DNA of 64,000 bases from Siphonodentalium dalli (Eukaryota > Mollusca > Scaphopoda > Gadilida > Siphonodentaliidae): positions 114,438,509 through 114,502,508 of the forward strand of contig CP136068.1 in the NCBI GenBank assembly GCA_032622095.1, given 5' to 3'. Positions within the stretch are counted from its first letter, which is position 1, and each line of letters opens with the position of its first letter. The notes under the pieces are model-generated. The model ran no database searches and was not told where the DNA came from. It saw nothing but the letters and a program-made list of their open reading frames with translations. A program made the position numbers and the translations under genes. Of this stretch, positions 10,218 to 23,691 are shown one piece after another.

Positions 10218-13200
10218 GTTTTGTGATACCCATAATATATGAGCAGGTGGATGCTCGCACCCCGGTCCCACATATAGAGGCACCCCTGTCTTGAACTTCG
10301 ATAGTGGAAACTTCACTAGTGATGTCCAGAGCAGTCTACCTTGCGGCAGTTTACAAAATGTCAAGATAAGAGTAACACAGGTATAGAATATACGTCTAGA
10401 CTTCCTTGGATTAACCGATCTTTCCATATTCCCGTGTAAAAACTAATAAATTAACGCTTTTTAGCTCACCTGAGACGAAGTCTCCGGTGGAGCTATAGTC
10501 ATCACTCCTCGTCCGTCGTCCGTCCGTCCGTCTGACCGTCCGTCCGTCCGTCCGTCAACAATCATCTTCTTCTCCAGTATCATAAGGCCAAATGAGTTCA
10601 TATTTGGTGTGGATGTTCCCTGCTTGACTCAGACTCAGATTTGTTAAAATAAGGTCACTGAGTCAAATAGTTGCGAAGCTAGGGCCATAACTCTTTCCCG
10701 CCATAGTAATTCTTAAAACAACTTCTTTTCAAGAACAATCAGGCCTATTTAGCTTATATTTGGTATGGAAGGTCCTTGCGTGACTGGGGATCAGATTTGT
10801 TCAAATGGGGTCACTGGGTCAAATAGGGGCATAATCAGGGACATAACTCTATTCTCCCTAGTAATTATTAGAATGACTTCTTCTCCAGAATCATCAAGCC
10901 GATTTAGCTAATATTTTGTATGGTGGGTCCTTGTGTGACTGGGGTTCAGATTTGTTCAAATGGGGTCAGTGTGTCAAATAGGGGCCGTGTCAGGAACATA
11001 ACTTTAAAAAAATTTTTTTTTTTTAAATATTGTTAAATTTAAATCCTTGCTCAATTCAAAAAACAAATCTCAATTCAAAATGAACCAATACAAAAATATT
11101 TTTTTCATTTTAACCCTGATGTTTTGTATTTTATTAGACACAAAACACCCCATTCCACCCCTTTCCCTCCTCACCCCTCTACACCCCTGTCCCCACTACC
11201 ACCCCCCCCCCCCCAATCTGCGCCGCCCTGCACCCACTGCAGTCAAGAAAAAAATAATTAGAAAAACTGACACCTTGTAACATCCATAAAGTATGGTATT
11301 AGCCCCAGACAGAAAGAGTTAATAACAGTCATCAATTCAGATGTTATCTAGCTGGCTGACAGCTACATGTAGGTGTAAACAGTCATGCTCTGTGTGTATC
11401 ATTAACATATCATATCAAAACAAAATGCTGTATGTCTGACATTTGCAGAAGGAGGTCCCCAGAGGGTGAATTTAGTGATGCTACTCTGCACAGTAGGCTA
11501 GCATCACCAAATACACTCTCCAGGGACCTCATTCTGCTTAGGCCTCATCTTCGGGGAAGTATACAGGTCTTAAATTGACATTTCTACTTACTTTTTCCCT
11601 TCTGTTCAGTTTCTATATTCCCTAATTTGCTGTCAGAAGATAAAATTGATAATTGAAGTGCCCAATGGGTGCACATCACCAATTAACTGGACAACTTCAA
11701 TCTGTTCCTATGTCTCCCATGGCAGTTGAGGCCTAAGCATAATGAGGTCCACAGAGGGTGAATTTGGTGATGCTAGCCCACCTTACAGGATTGCAGCACT
11801 AAATTCACCCTTTAGTGACCTCATTCTGCAAAAGTCAGACACTATATTCAGGCTTGGCTGTTCCACTATTATATTCTTAACCACCACCTATCCAGTTGTA
11901 CTCATTATACCCTGATTTGCAAAGAAAACTTGGGGGGGGGGGGGTATATTGGATTGAATTTGTCTGTCAGTATGTCCTCCCGTCCATCCCTCTGTTGGGA
12001 TGTTTCCATCCGTCCATCAATTTTGTTCTTCTCCACATACATATTAAAGACCGAAATGGTTTATATATTTTGACTCACATTCAAATTTGTTCAAATGAGT
12101 TCATCAGGTCATATAGGTGAGAAGCCAGGGCCATAACTCTTTCCCTCCATAGTAATTCTTCAGAAACCATCAGGCCTATTTAGCTTTTGGTATGGAGGGT
12201 CCTTTGGTGAGTGGGGTTCAGATTTGTACACGTGAGGTCATTTTTAGGAAACTTTTGAGGAAAATCAGTTTTCTTCAACTCTTAAAATCTACCGTTTGAA
12301 ATTTCTAGATGAATAGATCTCATAGATGGGGATTCACATTTGTTCAAATAAGGGCAGAGATAAGAGATTTAACTCTCAACCACCCACCCTACCTGTATGT
12401 ATGCTGTTTGATACTGGTATAATAATATATAGATTCCTATTGATTTCTAAGCTGCCTGGGTGGAGGCAATGAGGCTGTAGATTTGATTTTTCAACCAGTA
12501 ACAGTCCACATTTTCCTACTTCGGGTTAAACTGTTCGACCGAAATCGCCACAAATGTTAACAGGTCTATTTTGCTGATATTTAGTATGAAGGGTTCTTTG
12601 GTGTCTGGTATTGAAATTTATTCAGATGTGGTCACCAGGTTAAATAGGGTAGGACCAGGGACATAACTGTATGTCTCTATAGTCATTCTTAAATTGTCTT
12701 CTCAAGAGAGGTTGGACTATTTAGCTTACATATAGTATGGATGATCCTTTAGTGACTGATATTCAGATTTGTTAACATCAGGTCAACCTGTTAAGAAATG
12801 ACGGGGGCTATGGGGAGTTAACAATTTTGTGTTTAAAAAATCATTGAAATATCAAATTCATTAAAACATCTTCCTTGGAACTACCTAACTGATTAATCTG
12901 AGATACATGTATGGTGTTTTGGGTCCATGGATAATTGGGCTTCAAACATGTCTAAATGGTTTTATAAAAAGGTGCTTGTGAGATTGGAAATTTCAAAAAA
13001 TTGAGAAAGTTTGATATGTCGGTTGTGAAATTCCAGCCCAAGACTTGGGAGTCTGGAGCCCGGTCGGGAGGGGACTTGTTGAGCTGGAGGAGGGGGGCGA
13101 TCAGTAGTGAACAGTGGGCAATTTCATGGTGGATATTCACCTTGAAATTACCCACTGTACACTACTGAAGCCTCTCTAGCCACATATCGTGTTTAGATTT

Positions 13201-14607
13201 ACTTTTTTCAAAGTGCTTATGAAAAGTTCTGACTATTGTGGTCTCCAGAGTCCCAGTCTCATCAGTCTTTGCAGTCTGGTGAGCGACCCCACAGTCTTTG
13301 ACTGTCTTGTTATATGGGCGTCATATATTGACTCAGAAGTAATATCGCGATGTGACATGTAAAACCCTCGGGTAGGACTCCAAGCTCGAACCCAACCTGC
13401 ACCCCGGGCCAGTAATCCCAGTAAAATCAGTTGGGACTTATCAATGCCGTACATAGAAGGAAATCCCAACACAAATGGGGGGGGGGGGTGGGGGCGGCGG
13501 TCACCGAACATGCGACCCCGGCCTGCACTCTGTGTTAGAAAACCCAAACACTAGATTATAATTTTTCCAGTTGATACTTAACTTACGCCACCACACATAA
13601 ACAAAGACCGAATGATGGATGGACAGACGGACGGACAGATCAAAACCATAATGCGCACGCTCCGCTAGATATTTGGGGTATATTCTATGATTACGTATTG
13701 ATTTTGATATGTAAATATATGTATGTCGCACGGGAGTTGGGGCGCCCGATAATATGTATATACTAGTATCCACTGGTAGTCAGACAATACACATCCATGT
13801 ATTAGCATGCGTGTATATGGCCGCTTGGGTCCCAGATAATAATATTAACAATATGCTTAACACATCGCATGTAAACTGCCAAACAACCGCATTTGAATGA
13901 ATGTGTTTGGTAATGTGGCTAAGTTTCGGAGAGTAAACAACACATAGCATTGTTGAAATCCACACACTATCCTGGCAAGGTTTTATTGTTTTAATGTGCC
14001 ATCGGAGGTCCCGTTGTTTCCATCTTTTTGAAATATGCATATATGGCACTTAAAGAATTGAGAACCGTTTATATACAATATCATATGGGGAAAACCGAAG
14101 ACAATAATATCAGTTCCAGGTGGGATATAAACAGTGGGGAAAAACCTACATATAATACATAAAGTATTGTAAGGAAATATACATATATAACACATAGTGT
14201 AACGCTCTTTATAAATGGGTTCTTTTTATATTGTATATTTTTATTGTATTATATACAGAACCACACAGTATGCCTATATTTCAAGTTACAGATTGTGTAC
14301 AACCTCGTGATTTAGCCTAATGTTTGATTGTCAGCGTGGCTTGATAACATGGAGGAAACATAACATTTAATAATTTGGAAAATGTTTACTACGATCATGC
14401 CGAAAATGGTATCTTAAAATGTTGGGAATCGATAAATAAATATAGCCGGGTCATCAAGGAGAGCATCTCTAGTTAAACGAACTTAAATCAGAACGTTTAT
14501 TTGTGGTTTCGGTTCATTATGCTCCCGACCTTATGTGATCACTAGAGAAAGAACCGTACAGCTCAAAATTACCAAGCTACACCCCAGCTAAAAACGGGCC
14601 AAATGTA
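10218..14607. repeat. Segmental duplication copy A (interrupted)
   Basis: Bases 10218-10459 and 13311-14607 match 15454-15697, 15698-16542 and 17568-18035 in the same order and orientation with few differences. Copy A is split by a 2.85-kb insertion (10460-13310) that copy B lacks. The duplicated unit is about 1.5 kb once insertions are removed. It contains an AT-rich segment, a G-run near 13479 and short frames, none convincing as a gene. The 846 bp between the copies (14608-15453) are unique and apparently empty. Confidence 0.88.
10460..13310. mobile_element. 2.85-kb insertion in copy A, internally repeated non-autonomous element
   Basis: Copy B gives the empty site (AACGCTTT directly joined to GTATACGGGCG), so the limits are known to within about 5 bp. 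The insert opens with TTTTAGCTCACCTGAGACG, then a (GTCC)n tract at 10505-10557. Diverged tandem units follow, each about 150-170 bp, with recurring phrases such as AGGGCCATAACTCTTTCCC and CAGATTTGTTCAAATGGGGT. Palindromes around the phrase GGTGAATTTRGTGATGCTA lie at about 11450-11550 and 11745-11835. The right end carries CAGTCTTTGACTGTCTTG. No ORF of family size is present. A related inverted copy starts at 63053. Confidence 0.75.
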
Positions 14608-15453
14608 ACCTCGAAATCAAGCACACGTAGAATTTCAAACGATTGATCGCGCGCGATGGTGCACCAAAACACGTCGGTATTATCCTATTTGTTACGTGTA
14701 TATACATATTATATATGTGAGTAGGTAATTGTTATTTTGTATTCCCTTGTTATATATGAATTGGATTTATCGTTAATCCGATATAATACCAAAATAGGTC
14801 GAGCATAGATATAAATGATAAATATTACCGATAATAATGAATCGAGCTATAAAGTAAAATAAATTGAGTTACCTTAATCTGTTGATCTGAAAGGTCGAAT
14901 TGTTTCCAAAGTCCAATGTATACATAACACGTAAATTGGTAATTAGGCCGCCACCATGCCCACAAAAACGGAAAATGATCTGAGTGTTTTCAGACAAAAT
15001 GGAACCCAATACATCTAATGCAGAAGTTTGTTTGTGGGAATGACGTTGGTGAGTCATCGGTGTGACGTAATTGGCGCGCGACGTCTTAGTTAGGTGATCG
15101 TTAACCCCTCTCGTCCCATCATGTCATACAAATAATCAAAGTTAGTTACCCCCCTTACCCATCATTTACGAGTTAAATTAAATATATTACTGCTGTATCC
15201 AGAACAAGGGTAGTGTTACTAGGACATGGATTGTTAAGTACATCAATATATTGTAGCCCAAAGATATGTCTAGGCAAAATAAGGAAAACCAAATAATAAA
15301 AAGCATGCAGTCAAACTCAAAATTTAATATAACTAAATATAATTTAAGGGTTGTCACTAAAAACTATAAGTTATTGTTAACTGTCAAATGTCGAATGGCC
15401 GAAAGACTCCTCTACAGCGGGTTGCCAGGAAGAACGAGTTCCATATCATAATA

Positions 15454-18035
15454 GTTTTGTGATACCCATAATATATGAGCAGGTGGATGCACGCACCCCG
15501 GTCCCACATATAGAGGCACCCCTGTCTTGAACTTCGATAGTGGAAACTTCACTAGTGATGTCCAGAGCAGTCTACCTTGCGGCAGTTTACAAAATATCAA
15601 GATAAGAGTAACACAGGTATAGAATATTCGTCTAGACTTCCTTGGATTAACCGATCTTTCCATATTCCAGTGTATAAACTAATAAATTAACGCTTTGTAT
15701 ACGGGCGTCATATATTGACTCAGAAGTAATATCGCGATGTGACATGTAAAACCCTCGGGTAGGACTCCAAGCTCGAACCCAACCTGCACCCCGGGCCAGT
15801 AATCCCAGTAAAATCAGTTGGGACTTATCAATGCCGTACATAGAAGGAAATCCCAACACAAATGGGGTTGGTGGGGGGGGGGGGGGGTGGCCGGCGGTCA
15901 CCGAACATGCGGCCCCGGTCTGCACTCTGTGTTAGAAAACCCAAACACTAGATTATAGTTTTTCCAGTTGATACTTAACTTACGCCACCACACATAAACC
16001 AAGACCGAATGATGGATGGACAGACGGACGGACAGATCAAAACCATAATGCGCACGCTCCGCTAGAAATTTGGGGTATATTCTATGATTACATATTGATT
16101 TTGATATGTAAATATATGTATGTCGCACGGGAGTTGGGGCGCCCGATAATATGTATATACTAGTATCCACTGGTAGTCAGACAATACACATCCATGTATT
16201 AGCATGCGTGTATATGGCCGCTTGGGTCCCAGATAATAATATTAACAATATGCTTAACACATCGCATGTAAACCGCCAAACAACCGCCATTTGAATGAAT
16301 GTGTTTGGTAATGTGGCTAAGTTTCGGAGAGTAAACAACACATAGCATTGTTGAATTCCACACACTATCCTGGCAAGGTTTTATTGTTTTAATGAGCCAT
16401 CGGAGGTCCCGTTGTTTACATCTTTTTGAAAAATGCATATATGGCACTTAAAGAATTGAGAACCGTTTATATACAATATTATATGGGGAAAACCGAAGAC
16501 AATAATATCAGTTCCAGGTGGGATATAAACAGTGGGGGAAAACCCAGTCTATGTAAACATACACTCAGATTCATAATGATACTGAGTCTATTGCATTCCC
16601 ATCAACTTTTCATTTCTGAACGGTTGTGGGCTTCCCCCAAATTACGTCACACCACACTAAATATAAATCTGAAATTAGTTGTGATTGACAGGCGTAAACA
16701 TGGTCACGTGCCAGTGCCGTCATGGCCGCTTCAACCCTGTGAAGCCGATTCTAAGAATCGGAATTAATAGTTGCAGGGTTTGTGACTTTTCGTTCGGCGG
16801 TTGTTTTACTGACAATTAAGGGAAACAGCAAGCTTCCGGGATCCAAAATAATATGTACAATAACTAAGACAGATCTTCTTGAAATTATAAAAAATGTCAA
16901 TTTATGTGGATCTCTTGGACTCAGAACGAATTATGTTTTAGATTGGCCAGGGGATTTGTCGCCCATGTTGTCAAAAAATAACACAAATCAACGGCCACGA
17001 ATCAAAAATACATGAATGTCGGGATTATCTGCTAAAACAACTACAGAACTAAAAAAAAGTTAAATGACATAACAAAATGATCTATCAGTTCCCCAGTACC
17101 GACAGTAGTACCACCGCAGCCAAAACGAGCGAATAACAACACAATTATACCACCAACCCCACCGAAACCCTCCCGGCCTTACACAGCCGTATTATTAGCT
17201 CCGAAGATTGGCCAGTTGTACCCTAATTACAGTTGCCTGCAATCCAAATTCCGGTGATTCTTGATTTTAAACTTTCGACCGCTGATCAACAATCTACTTT
17301 ATTTGTCGATTTGTGAATTTCTCTTCCGGTATATATAACATGACGTCATGGATACTATTTTAACAACATTTAGCCACACCTTCGGAATTTCCACACCGAG
17401 AGCACGTGACATGTTACTAGTTTTTTATTGGGGCACACATTTCTTGGAGCTAAGTTTTGATTGGCGGTAATTACAAGGAATCCCGGGTTTGGGAAATGAA
17501 AACTGAACGAAAGGTCGTCAGACCCACTATTTTTTATATGTGGGTATGTAGTTTACTCCAGACTGGGGAAAACCTACATATAAGACATAAAGTATTGTAA
17601 GGAAATATACATATATAACACATAGTGTAACGCTCTTTATAAATGGGTTCTTTTTATATTGTATATTTTTATTGTATTATATACAGAACCACACAGTAGG
17701 CCTATATTTCAAGTTACAGATTGTGTACAACCTCGTGATTTAGCCTAATGTTTAATTGTCAGCGTGGCTTGATAACATGGAGGAAACATAACATTTAATA
17801 ATTTGGAAAAGGTTTACTACGATCATGCCGAAAATGGTATCTTAAAATGTCGGGAATCGATAAATAAATATAGCCGGGTCATCAAGGAGAGCATCTCTAG
17901 TTAAACGAACTTAAATCAGAACGTTTATTTGTGGTTTCGGTTCATTATGCTCCCGACCTTATTTGATCACTAGAGAAAGAACCGTGCAGCTCAAAATTAC
18001 CAAGCTACACCCCAGCTAAAAACGGACCAAATGTA
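15454..18035. repeat. Segmental duplication copy B (interrupted)
   Basis: Second copy of the 1.5-kb unit, in direct orientation about 0.85 kb after copy A. It lacks the 10460-13310 insert but carries its own insert at 16543-17567. The homology ends at AAATGTA (18035), exactly where the 43-bp array starts. Confidence 0.88.
16543..17567. mobile_element. 1.03-kb insertion in copy B with short inverted ends
   Basis: Copy A at about 14135 provides the empty site (GGGGAAAAACCTAC). The insert begins CCCAGTCTATGTAAAC and ends AGACTGGG, and GAAAA directly flanks both sides (16538-16542 and 17568-17572), suggesting a 5-bp target duplication. The first ~30 bp match 2845-2880. A 77-codon frame at 16782-17015 is not recognisable. 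Interpreted as a non-autonomous DNA transposon of unknown superfamily. Confidence 0.65.
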
Positions 18036-18604
18036 CTCTCCTCGATCCCATTATTACCTCCAATATTACATGTAAGTACTCTCCTCGATCCCATTATTAC
18101 CTCCAATATTACATGTACGTACTCTCCTCGATCCCATTATTACCTCCAATATTACATGTACGTACTCTCCTCGATCCCATTATCACCTCCAATATTACAT
18201 GTACGTACTCTCCTCGATCCCATTATTACCTCCAATATTACATGTACGTACTCTCCTCGATCCCATTATTACCACCAATATTACATGTAAGTACTCTCCT
18301 CGATCCCATTATTACTTTCAATATTACAAGTAAGTACTCTCCTCGATCCCATTATTACCTCCAATATTACATGTAAGTACTCTCCTCGATCCCATTATTA
18401 CCTCCAATATTACATGTAAGTACTCTCCTCGATCCCATTATTACCTTCAATATTACATGTAAGTACTCTCCTCGATCCCATTATTACCTCCAATATTACA
18501 TGTACGTACTCTCCTCGATCCCATTATTACCTCCAATATTACATGTACGTACTCTCCTCGATCCCATTATTACCTCCAATATTACATGTACTAAGTACTC
18601 TCCT
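18034..18604. repeat. 43-bp minisatellite, about 13 copies
   Basis: Units beginning TACTCTCCTCGATCCCATTA and continuing TTACCTCCAATATTACATG recur every 43 bp with few changes (ACGTAC or AAGTAC at the junction). There are no unique spacers, so this is not a CRISPR array. It abuts the end of duplication copy B. Confidence 0.95.
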
Positions 18605-18749
18605 CTAGATATGGCAAGGAATGTGAGCAGAATAAAACAGGGTCACCATTTTCGTTTCACGTAGAGGTCCTTGAAACAAGTGGAAACAAGTGGAAACAGA
18701 CATCCCGTGACTATATGGTTGTTAAATGTTTTTTCTTAGGTTCTTCTGA

Positions 18750-21700
18750 GACGATATTAAGACTCGGGAGCAATTTTATTTCAAGTTGATTCAGTGGAAA
18801 CATCACGAAACAAGCTGGGACAGACTGAGTGGTTACACTATATATTTTTATTTAATTTGGTTTTTGGTTTTTTTTTTCTGATACGATGGAAACAGATGAA
18901 ACAGAGGAAACAAACCATTCCCGAACGATATTAAGACTCGGGAGCAATTTTATTTCAAGTTGATTCAGTGGAAACATCACGAAACAAGCTGGGACAGTGG
19001 TAACACTATATATTTTTATTTTATTTATATTTTTGTTTTTTTTCTGATACGATGGAAACAGATGAAACAGAGGAAACAAACCATTCCCGAACAATATTAA
19101 GACTCGGGAACAATTTTATTTCAAGTTGATTCAGTGGAAACATCATGAAACAAGCTGGGACAGTGGTAACACTATATATTTTTATTTAATTTAATTTTTT
19201 GTTTTTTTTCTGATACGATGGAAACAGATGAAACAGAGGAAACAAACCATTCCCGAACAATATTAAGACTCGTGAACAATTTTATTTCAAGTTGATTCAG
19301 TGGAAACATCACGAAACAAGCTGGGACAGTGGTAACACTATATATTTTTATTTAATTTATATTTTTGTTTTTTTTCTGATACGATGGAAACAGATGAAAC
19401 AGAGGAAACAAACCATCCCCGAACAATATTAAGACTCGGGAGCAATTTTATTTCAAGTTGATTCAGTGGAAACATCACGAAACAAGCTGGGACAGTGGTT
19501 ACACTATATATTTTTATTTAATTTATATTTTTGTTTTTTTTCTGATACGATGGAAACAGATGAAACAGAGGAAACAAACCATTCCCGAACAATATTAAGA
19601 CTCGGGAACAATTTTATTTCAAGTTGATTCAGTGGAAACATCACGAAACAAGCTGGGACAGTGGTTACACTATATATTTTTATTTAATTTTGTTTTTTGT
19701 TTTTTTTTCTGATACGATGGAAACAGATGAAACAGAGGAAACAAACCATTCCCGAACAATATTAAGACTCGTGAACAATTTTATTTCAAGTTGATTCAGT
19801 GGAAACATCACGAAACAAGCTGGGACAGTGGTAACACTATATATTTTTATTTAATTTATATTTTTGGTTTTTTTCTGATACGATGGAAACAGATGAAACA
19901 GAGGAAACAAACCATTCCCGAACAATATTAAGACTCGGGAACAATTTTATTTCAAGTTGATTCAGTGGAAACATCATGAAACAAGCTGGGACAGTGGTAA
20001 CACTATATATTTTTATTTAATTTAATTTTTTGTTTTTTTTCTGATACGATGGAAACAGATGAAACAGAGGAAACAAACCATTCCCGAACAATATTAAGAC
20101 TCGTGAACAATTTTATTTCAAGTTGATTCAGTGGAAACATCACGAAACAAGCTGGGACAGTGGTAACACTATATATTTTTATTTAATTTATATTTTTGTT
20201 TTTTTTCTGATACGATGGAAACAGATGAAACAGAGGAAACAAACCATTCCCGAACAATATTAAGACTCGGGAACAATTTTATTTCAAGTTGATTCAGTGG
20301 AAACATCACGAAACAAGCTGGGACAGTGGTAACACTATATATTTTTATTTAATTTAGTTTTTTGTTTTTTTTCTGATACGATGGAAACAGATGAAACAGA
20401 GGAAACAAACCATTCCCGAACAATATTAAGACTCGGGAACAATTTTATTTCAAGTTGATTCAGTGGAAACATCACGAAACAAGCTGGGACAGTGGTTACA
20501 CTATATATTTTTATTTAATTTATGTTTTTGTTTTTTTTCTGATACGATGGAAACAGATGAAACAGAGGAAACAAACCATTCCCGAACAATATTAAGACTC
20601 GGGGAACAATTTAATTTCAAGTTGATTCAGTGGAAACATCACGAAACAAGCTGGGACAGTGGTAACACTATATATTTTTATTTAATTTATATTTTTGTTT
20701 TTTTTCTGATACGATGGAAACAGATGAAACAGAGGAAACAAACCATTCCCGAACAATATTAAGACTCGGGAACAATTTTATTTCAAGTTGATTCAGTGGA
20801 AACATCACGAAACAAGCTGGGACAGTGGTTACACTATATATTTATATTTAATTTAAATTTTTTTTTTTTTTCTGATACGATGGAAACAGATGAAACAGAG
20901 GAAACAAACCATTCCCGAACAATATTAAGACTCGGGAACAATTTTATTTCAAGTTGATTCAGTGGAAACATCACGAAACAAGCTGGGACAGTGGTAACAC
21001 TATATATTTTTATTTAATTTAGTTTTTTTTTTTTTTTCTGATACGATGGAAACAGATGAAACAGAGGAAACAAACCATTCCCGAACAATATTAAGACTCG
21101 GGAACAATTTTATTTCAAGTTGATTCAGTGGAAACATCACGAAACAAGCTGGGACAGTGGTAACACTATATATTTTTATTTAATTTAGTTTTTTGTTTTT
21201 TTTCTGATACGATGGAAACAGATGAAACAGAGGAAACAAACCATTCCCGAACAATATTAAGACTCGGGAACAATTTTATTTCAAGTTGATTCAGTGGAAA
21301 CATCACGAAACAAGCTGGGACAGTGGTTACACTATATATTTTTATTTAATTTATGTTTTTGTTTTTTTTCTGATACGATGGAAACAGATGAAACAGAGGA
21401 AACAAACCATTCCCGAACAATATTAAGACTCGGGGAACAATTTAATTTCAAGTTGATTCAGTGGAAACATCACGAAACAAGCTGGGACAGTGGTAACACT
21501 ATATATTTTTATTTAATTTATATTTTTGTTTTTTTTCTGATACGATGGAAACAGATGAAACAGAGGAAACAAACCATTCCCGAACAATATTAAGACTCGG
21601 GAACAATTTTATTTCAAGTTGATTCAGTGGAAACATCACGAAACAAGCTGGGACAGTGGTTACACTATATATTTTTATTTAATTTATGGTTTTTTTCTGA

Positions 21701-22404
21701 TACGATGGAAACAGATGAAACAGAGGAAACAAACCATTCCCGAACAATATTAAGACTCGTGAACAATTTTATTTCAAGTTGATTCAGTGGAAACATCACG
21801 AAACAAGCTGGGACAGTGGTTACACTATATATTTTTATTTTATTTAGTTTTTTGTTTTTTTTCTGATACGATGGAAACAGATGAAACAGAGGAAACAAAC
21901 CATTCCCGAACAATATTAAGACTCGGGAACAATTTTATTTCAAGTTGATTCAGTGGAAACATCACGAAACAAGCTGGGACAGTGGTTACACTATATATTT
22001 TTATTTAATTTAGTTTTTTGTTTTTTTTCTGATACGATGGAAACAGATGAAACAGAGGAAACAAACCATTCCCAAACAATATTAAGACTCGGGAACAATT
22101 TTATTTCAAGTTGATTCAGTGGAAACATCACGAAACAAGCTGGGACAGTGGTTACACTATATATTTTTATTTAATTTATGTTTTTTTTCTGATACGATGG
22201 AAACAGATGAAACAGAGGAAACAAACCATTCCCGAACAATATTAAGACTCGTGAACAATTTTATTTCAAGTTGATTCAGTGGAAACATCACGAAACAAGC
22301 TGGGACAGTGGTTACACTATATATTTTTATTTAATTTATTTTTTTGTTCTGATACGATGGAAACAGATGAAACAGAGGAAACAAACCATTCCCGAACAAT
22401 ATAT
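18750..22404. repeat. 166-bp satellite array, about 22 monomers, with 5-mer higher-order period
   Basis: The monomer contains GATACGATGGAAACAGATG, a CATTCCCGAACAATATTAAG segment, TTCAAGTTGATTCAGTGG, CACGAAACAAGCTGGGACAG and a variable T-rich tract (TTTTTATTTAATTTA plus T-run). Spacing is 166 bp with small changes in the T-run. Variant markers recur 831 bp apart (CATCATGAAA at 19141 and 19972; the same 300-bp segment at 20463 and 21294), which is five monomers. The array ends in a diverged half unit at about 22405-22490. Frames inside it are accidental. Confidence 0.95.
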
Positions 22405-22559
22405 TTTATTTTATTTTTTTATTTCTTCTGAGAGGATGCAACGCTGGCAAGAGAGGAAACAAACTGTTCAAATAAACATTAATAAGATTGTGAAGCTATT
22501 TTATTTACCCTTTTTTTATGGTGGATGCACTGGTGCAGTATTAATGATCACGTGATGGT

Positions 22560-22740
22560 ACATTCTCTTTTTATATGTGAGTCATTGATAGGGAAACTCG
22601 CAATTATAAGAGAATGCACTGGCCTAAGTGGCCAATGTAATTATTGTTAGGCCAATGTATATGCATGACTCATTATGGGAGACACGCATGTATAGGAGAA
22701 TGCATTGGCACAGGGTTTTTGCCAAATTTCGGGAAGCTCC
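22560..22740. repeat. Diverged direct duplication of about 50 bp
   Basis: TGAGTCATTGATAGGGAAAC with GAGAATGCACTGGCC (22577-22625) is repeated as TGACTCATTATGGGAGACAC with GAGAATGCATTGGC (22665-22712). It lies between the satellite and the end of gene A. No other feature is seen here. Confidence 0.5.
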
Positions 22741-22770
22741 AGTTAAGGGAAGGGTTAATGAAGTTTGTAG

Positions 22771-22890
22771 TGAGAAGAGATAAAACATAGTCATGTTTCA
22801 GATTTTATTTATAACTTAATAACAATGACAAAACAAAAAAACGAATGTTATAAAAACACATGCACTGATAAAAAAAGCAAGTAGTACTAC
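22771..22890 (-). promoter_or_regulatory. 3'-terminal block of gene A, shared with gene B
   Basis: About 120 bp starting TGAGAAGAGATAAAACATAG and running through ATAACTTAATAACAATGAC and AATGTTATAAAAACACATGC is closely similar to 35637-35762. On the minus strand it lies about 0.9 kb after the gene A stop and includes ATAAATAAAATC, a good AATAAA polyadenylation signal. In gene B the same place reads AAATATAGA. It is probably the 3' UTR end and polyadenylation region of both genes. Confidence 0.55.
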
Positions 22891-23462
22891 CAAAAATGCA
22901 CTAAGAAATTGGCACTATTCCTTTAAAGGCACAGACGACCTTCATTAGTATGGCCATCAACAGACAGAATATTCAAATATCGAGTTTTTCAATTCTGTTT
23001 CAAAACAGTATGTTATTGTTTTGCTTTTGTTTACATAACACAGCATACTAAACTTGATAAAGGCATACTATTTAAGAAATATTTATGTTTGGCATAAGAA
23101 TATTCTGTCTATTTATGGCAGTTTTAGACAATAGCCACAGCGACGGCCATCCATGCCTTAATGTGGTCAACATAGATAAGAATAAATTATCATAGGCACA
23201 CAAGAATAAGTGTGGCTTGATAAACCATTTCATAATAAGTTACATAAATAAAAACATATATTACATAGCAAAAATAGTCCATCGAATTACATGCTAAATC
23301 GGGATAGAGTAATGTCAGAATTTAGTTGGAAATATGGCTTACATCATTGAGAGCTTTCCGATGAATGGCAACAAATCAGGAACAGTGGTTATCTTTTCAA
23401 TAATGTTTTAATATTTATTGTGTTTCAATGGAAATATATCTTTCTCATATTTTGACTTTAGA

Positions 23463-23509
23463 ATTTTATTTAAAGGGGTACTATAAACCTGTACCCCTTT
23501 AAATAAAAT
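23463..23509. promoter_or_regulatory. Perfect 19-bp stem-loop in the gene A 3' region
   Basis: ATTTTATTTAAAGGGGTAC (23463-23481) pairs perfectly with GTACCCCTTTAAATAAAAT (23491-23509) across a 9-nt loop. It is about 190 bp past the gene A stop codon, so it would be in the 3' UTR. It may be a small foldback element (TTTAAAGG motifs occur in other elements here) or an RNA structure. Confidence 0.6.
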
Positions 23510-23691
23510 CTATATTTAGCTATAAACCTGGCCATTTCTGCATTCCGGGGACCATCTCCTTTTAAACTCAACAGAATATATGGAACAAATTTATGAGCCA
23601 TGGATGCAAAATATGAACTATATGAAGGATTTAGGGTTCAGTACCTCTTTAAATGTGACTCAATGAAAACATTTGACAAGTTTATGGGATA

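Noticed and set aside
18034-18604. Regular 43-bp repeats that could be mistaken for a CRISPR array
   Set aside because: The units are contiguous with no unique spacers, and the genome is eukaryotic.
20463-21593. Two identical 99-codon plus-strand frames
   Set aside because: They lie inside the 166-bp satellite and are identical because of the 831-bp higher-order period.
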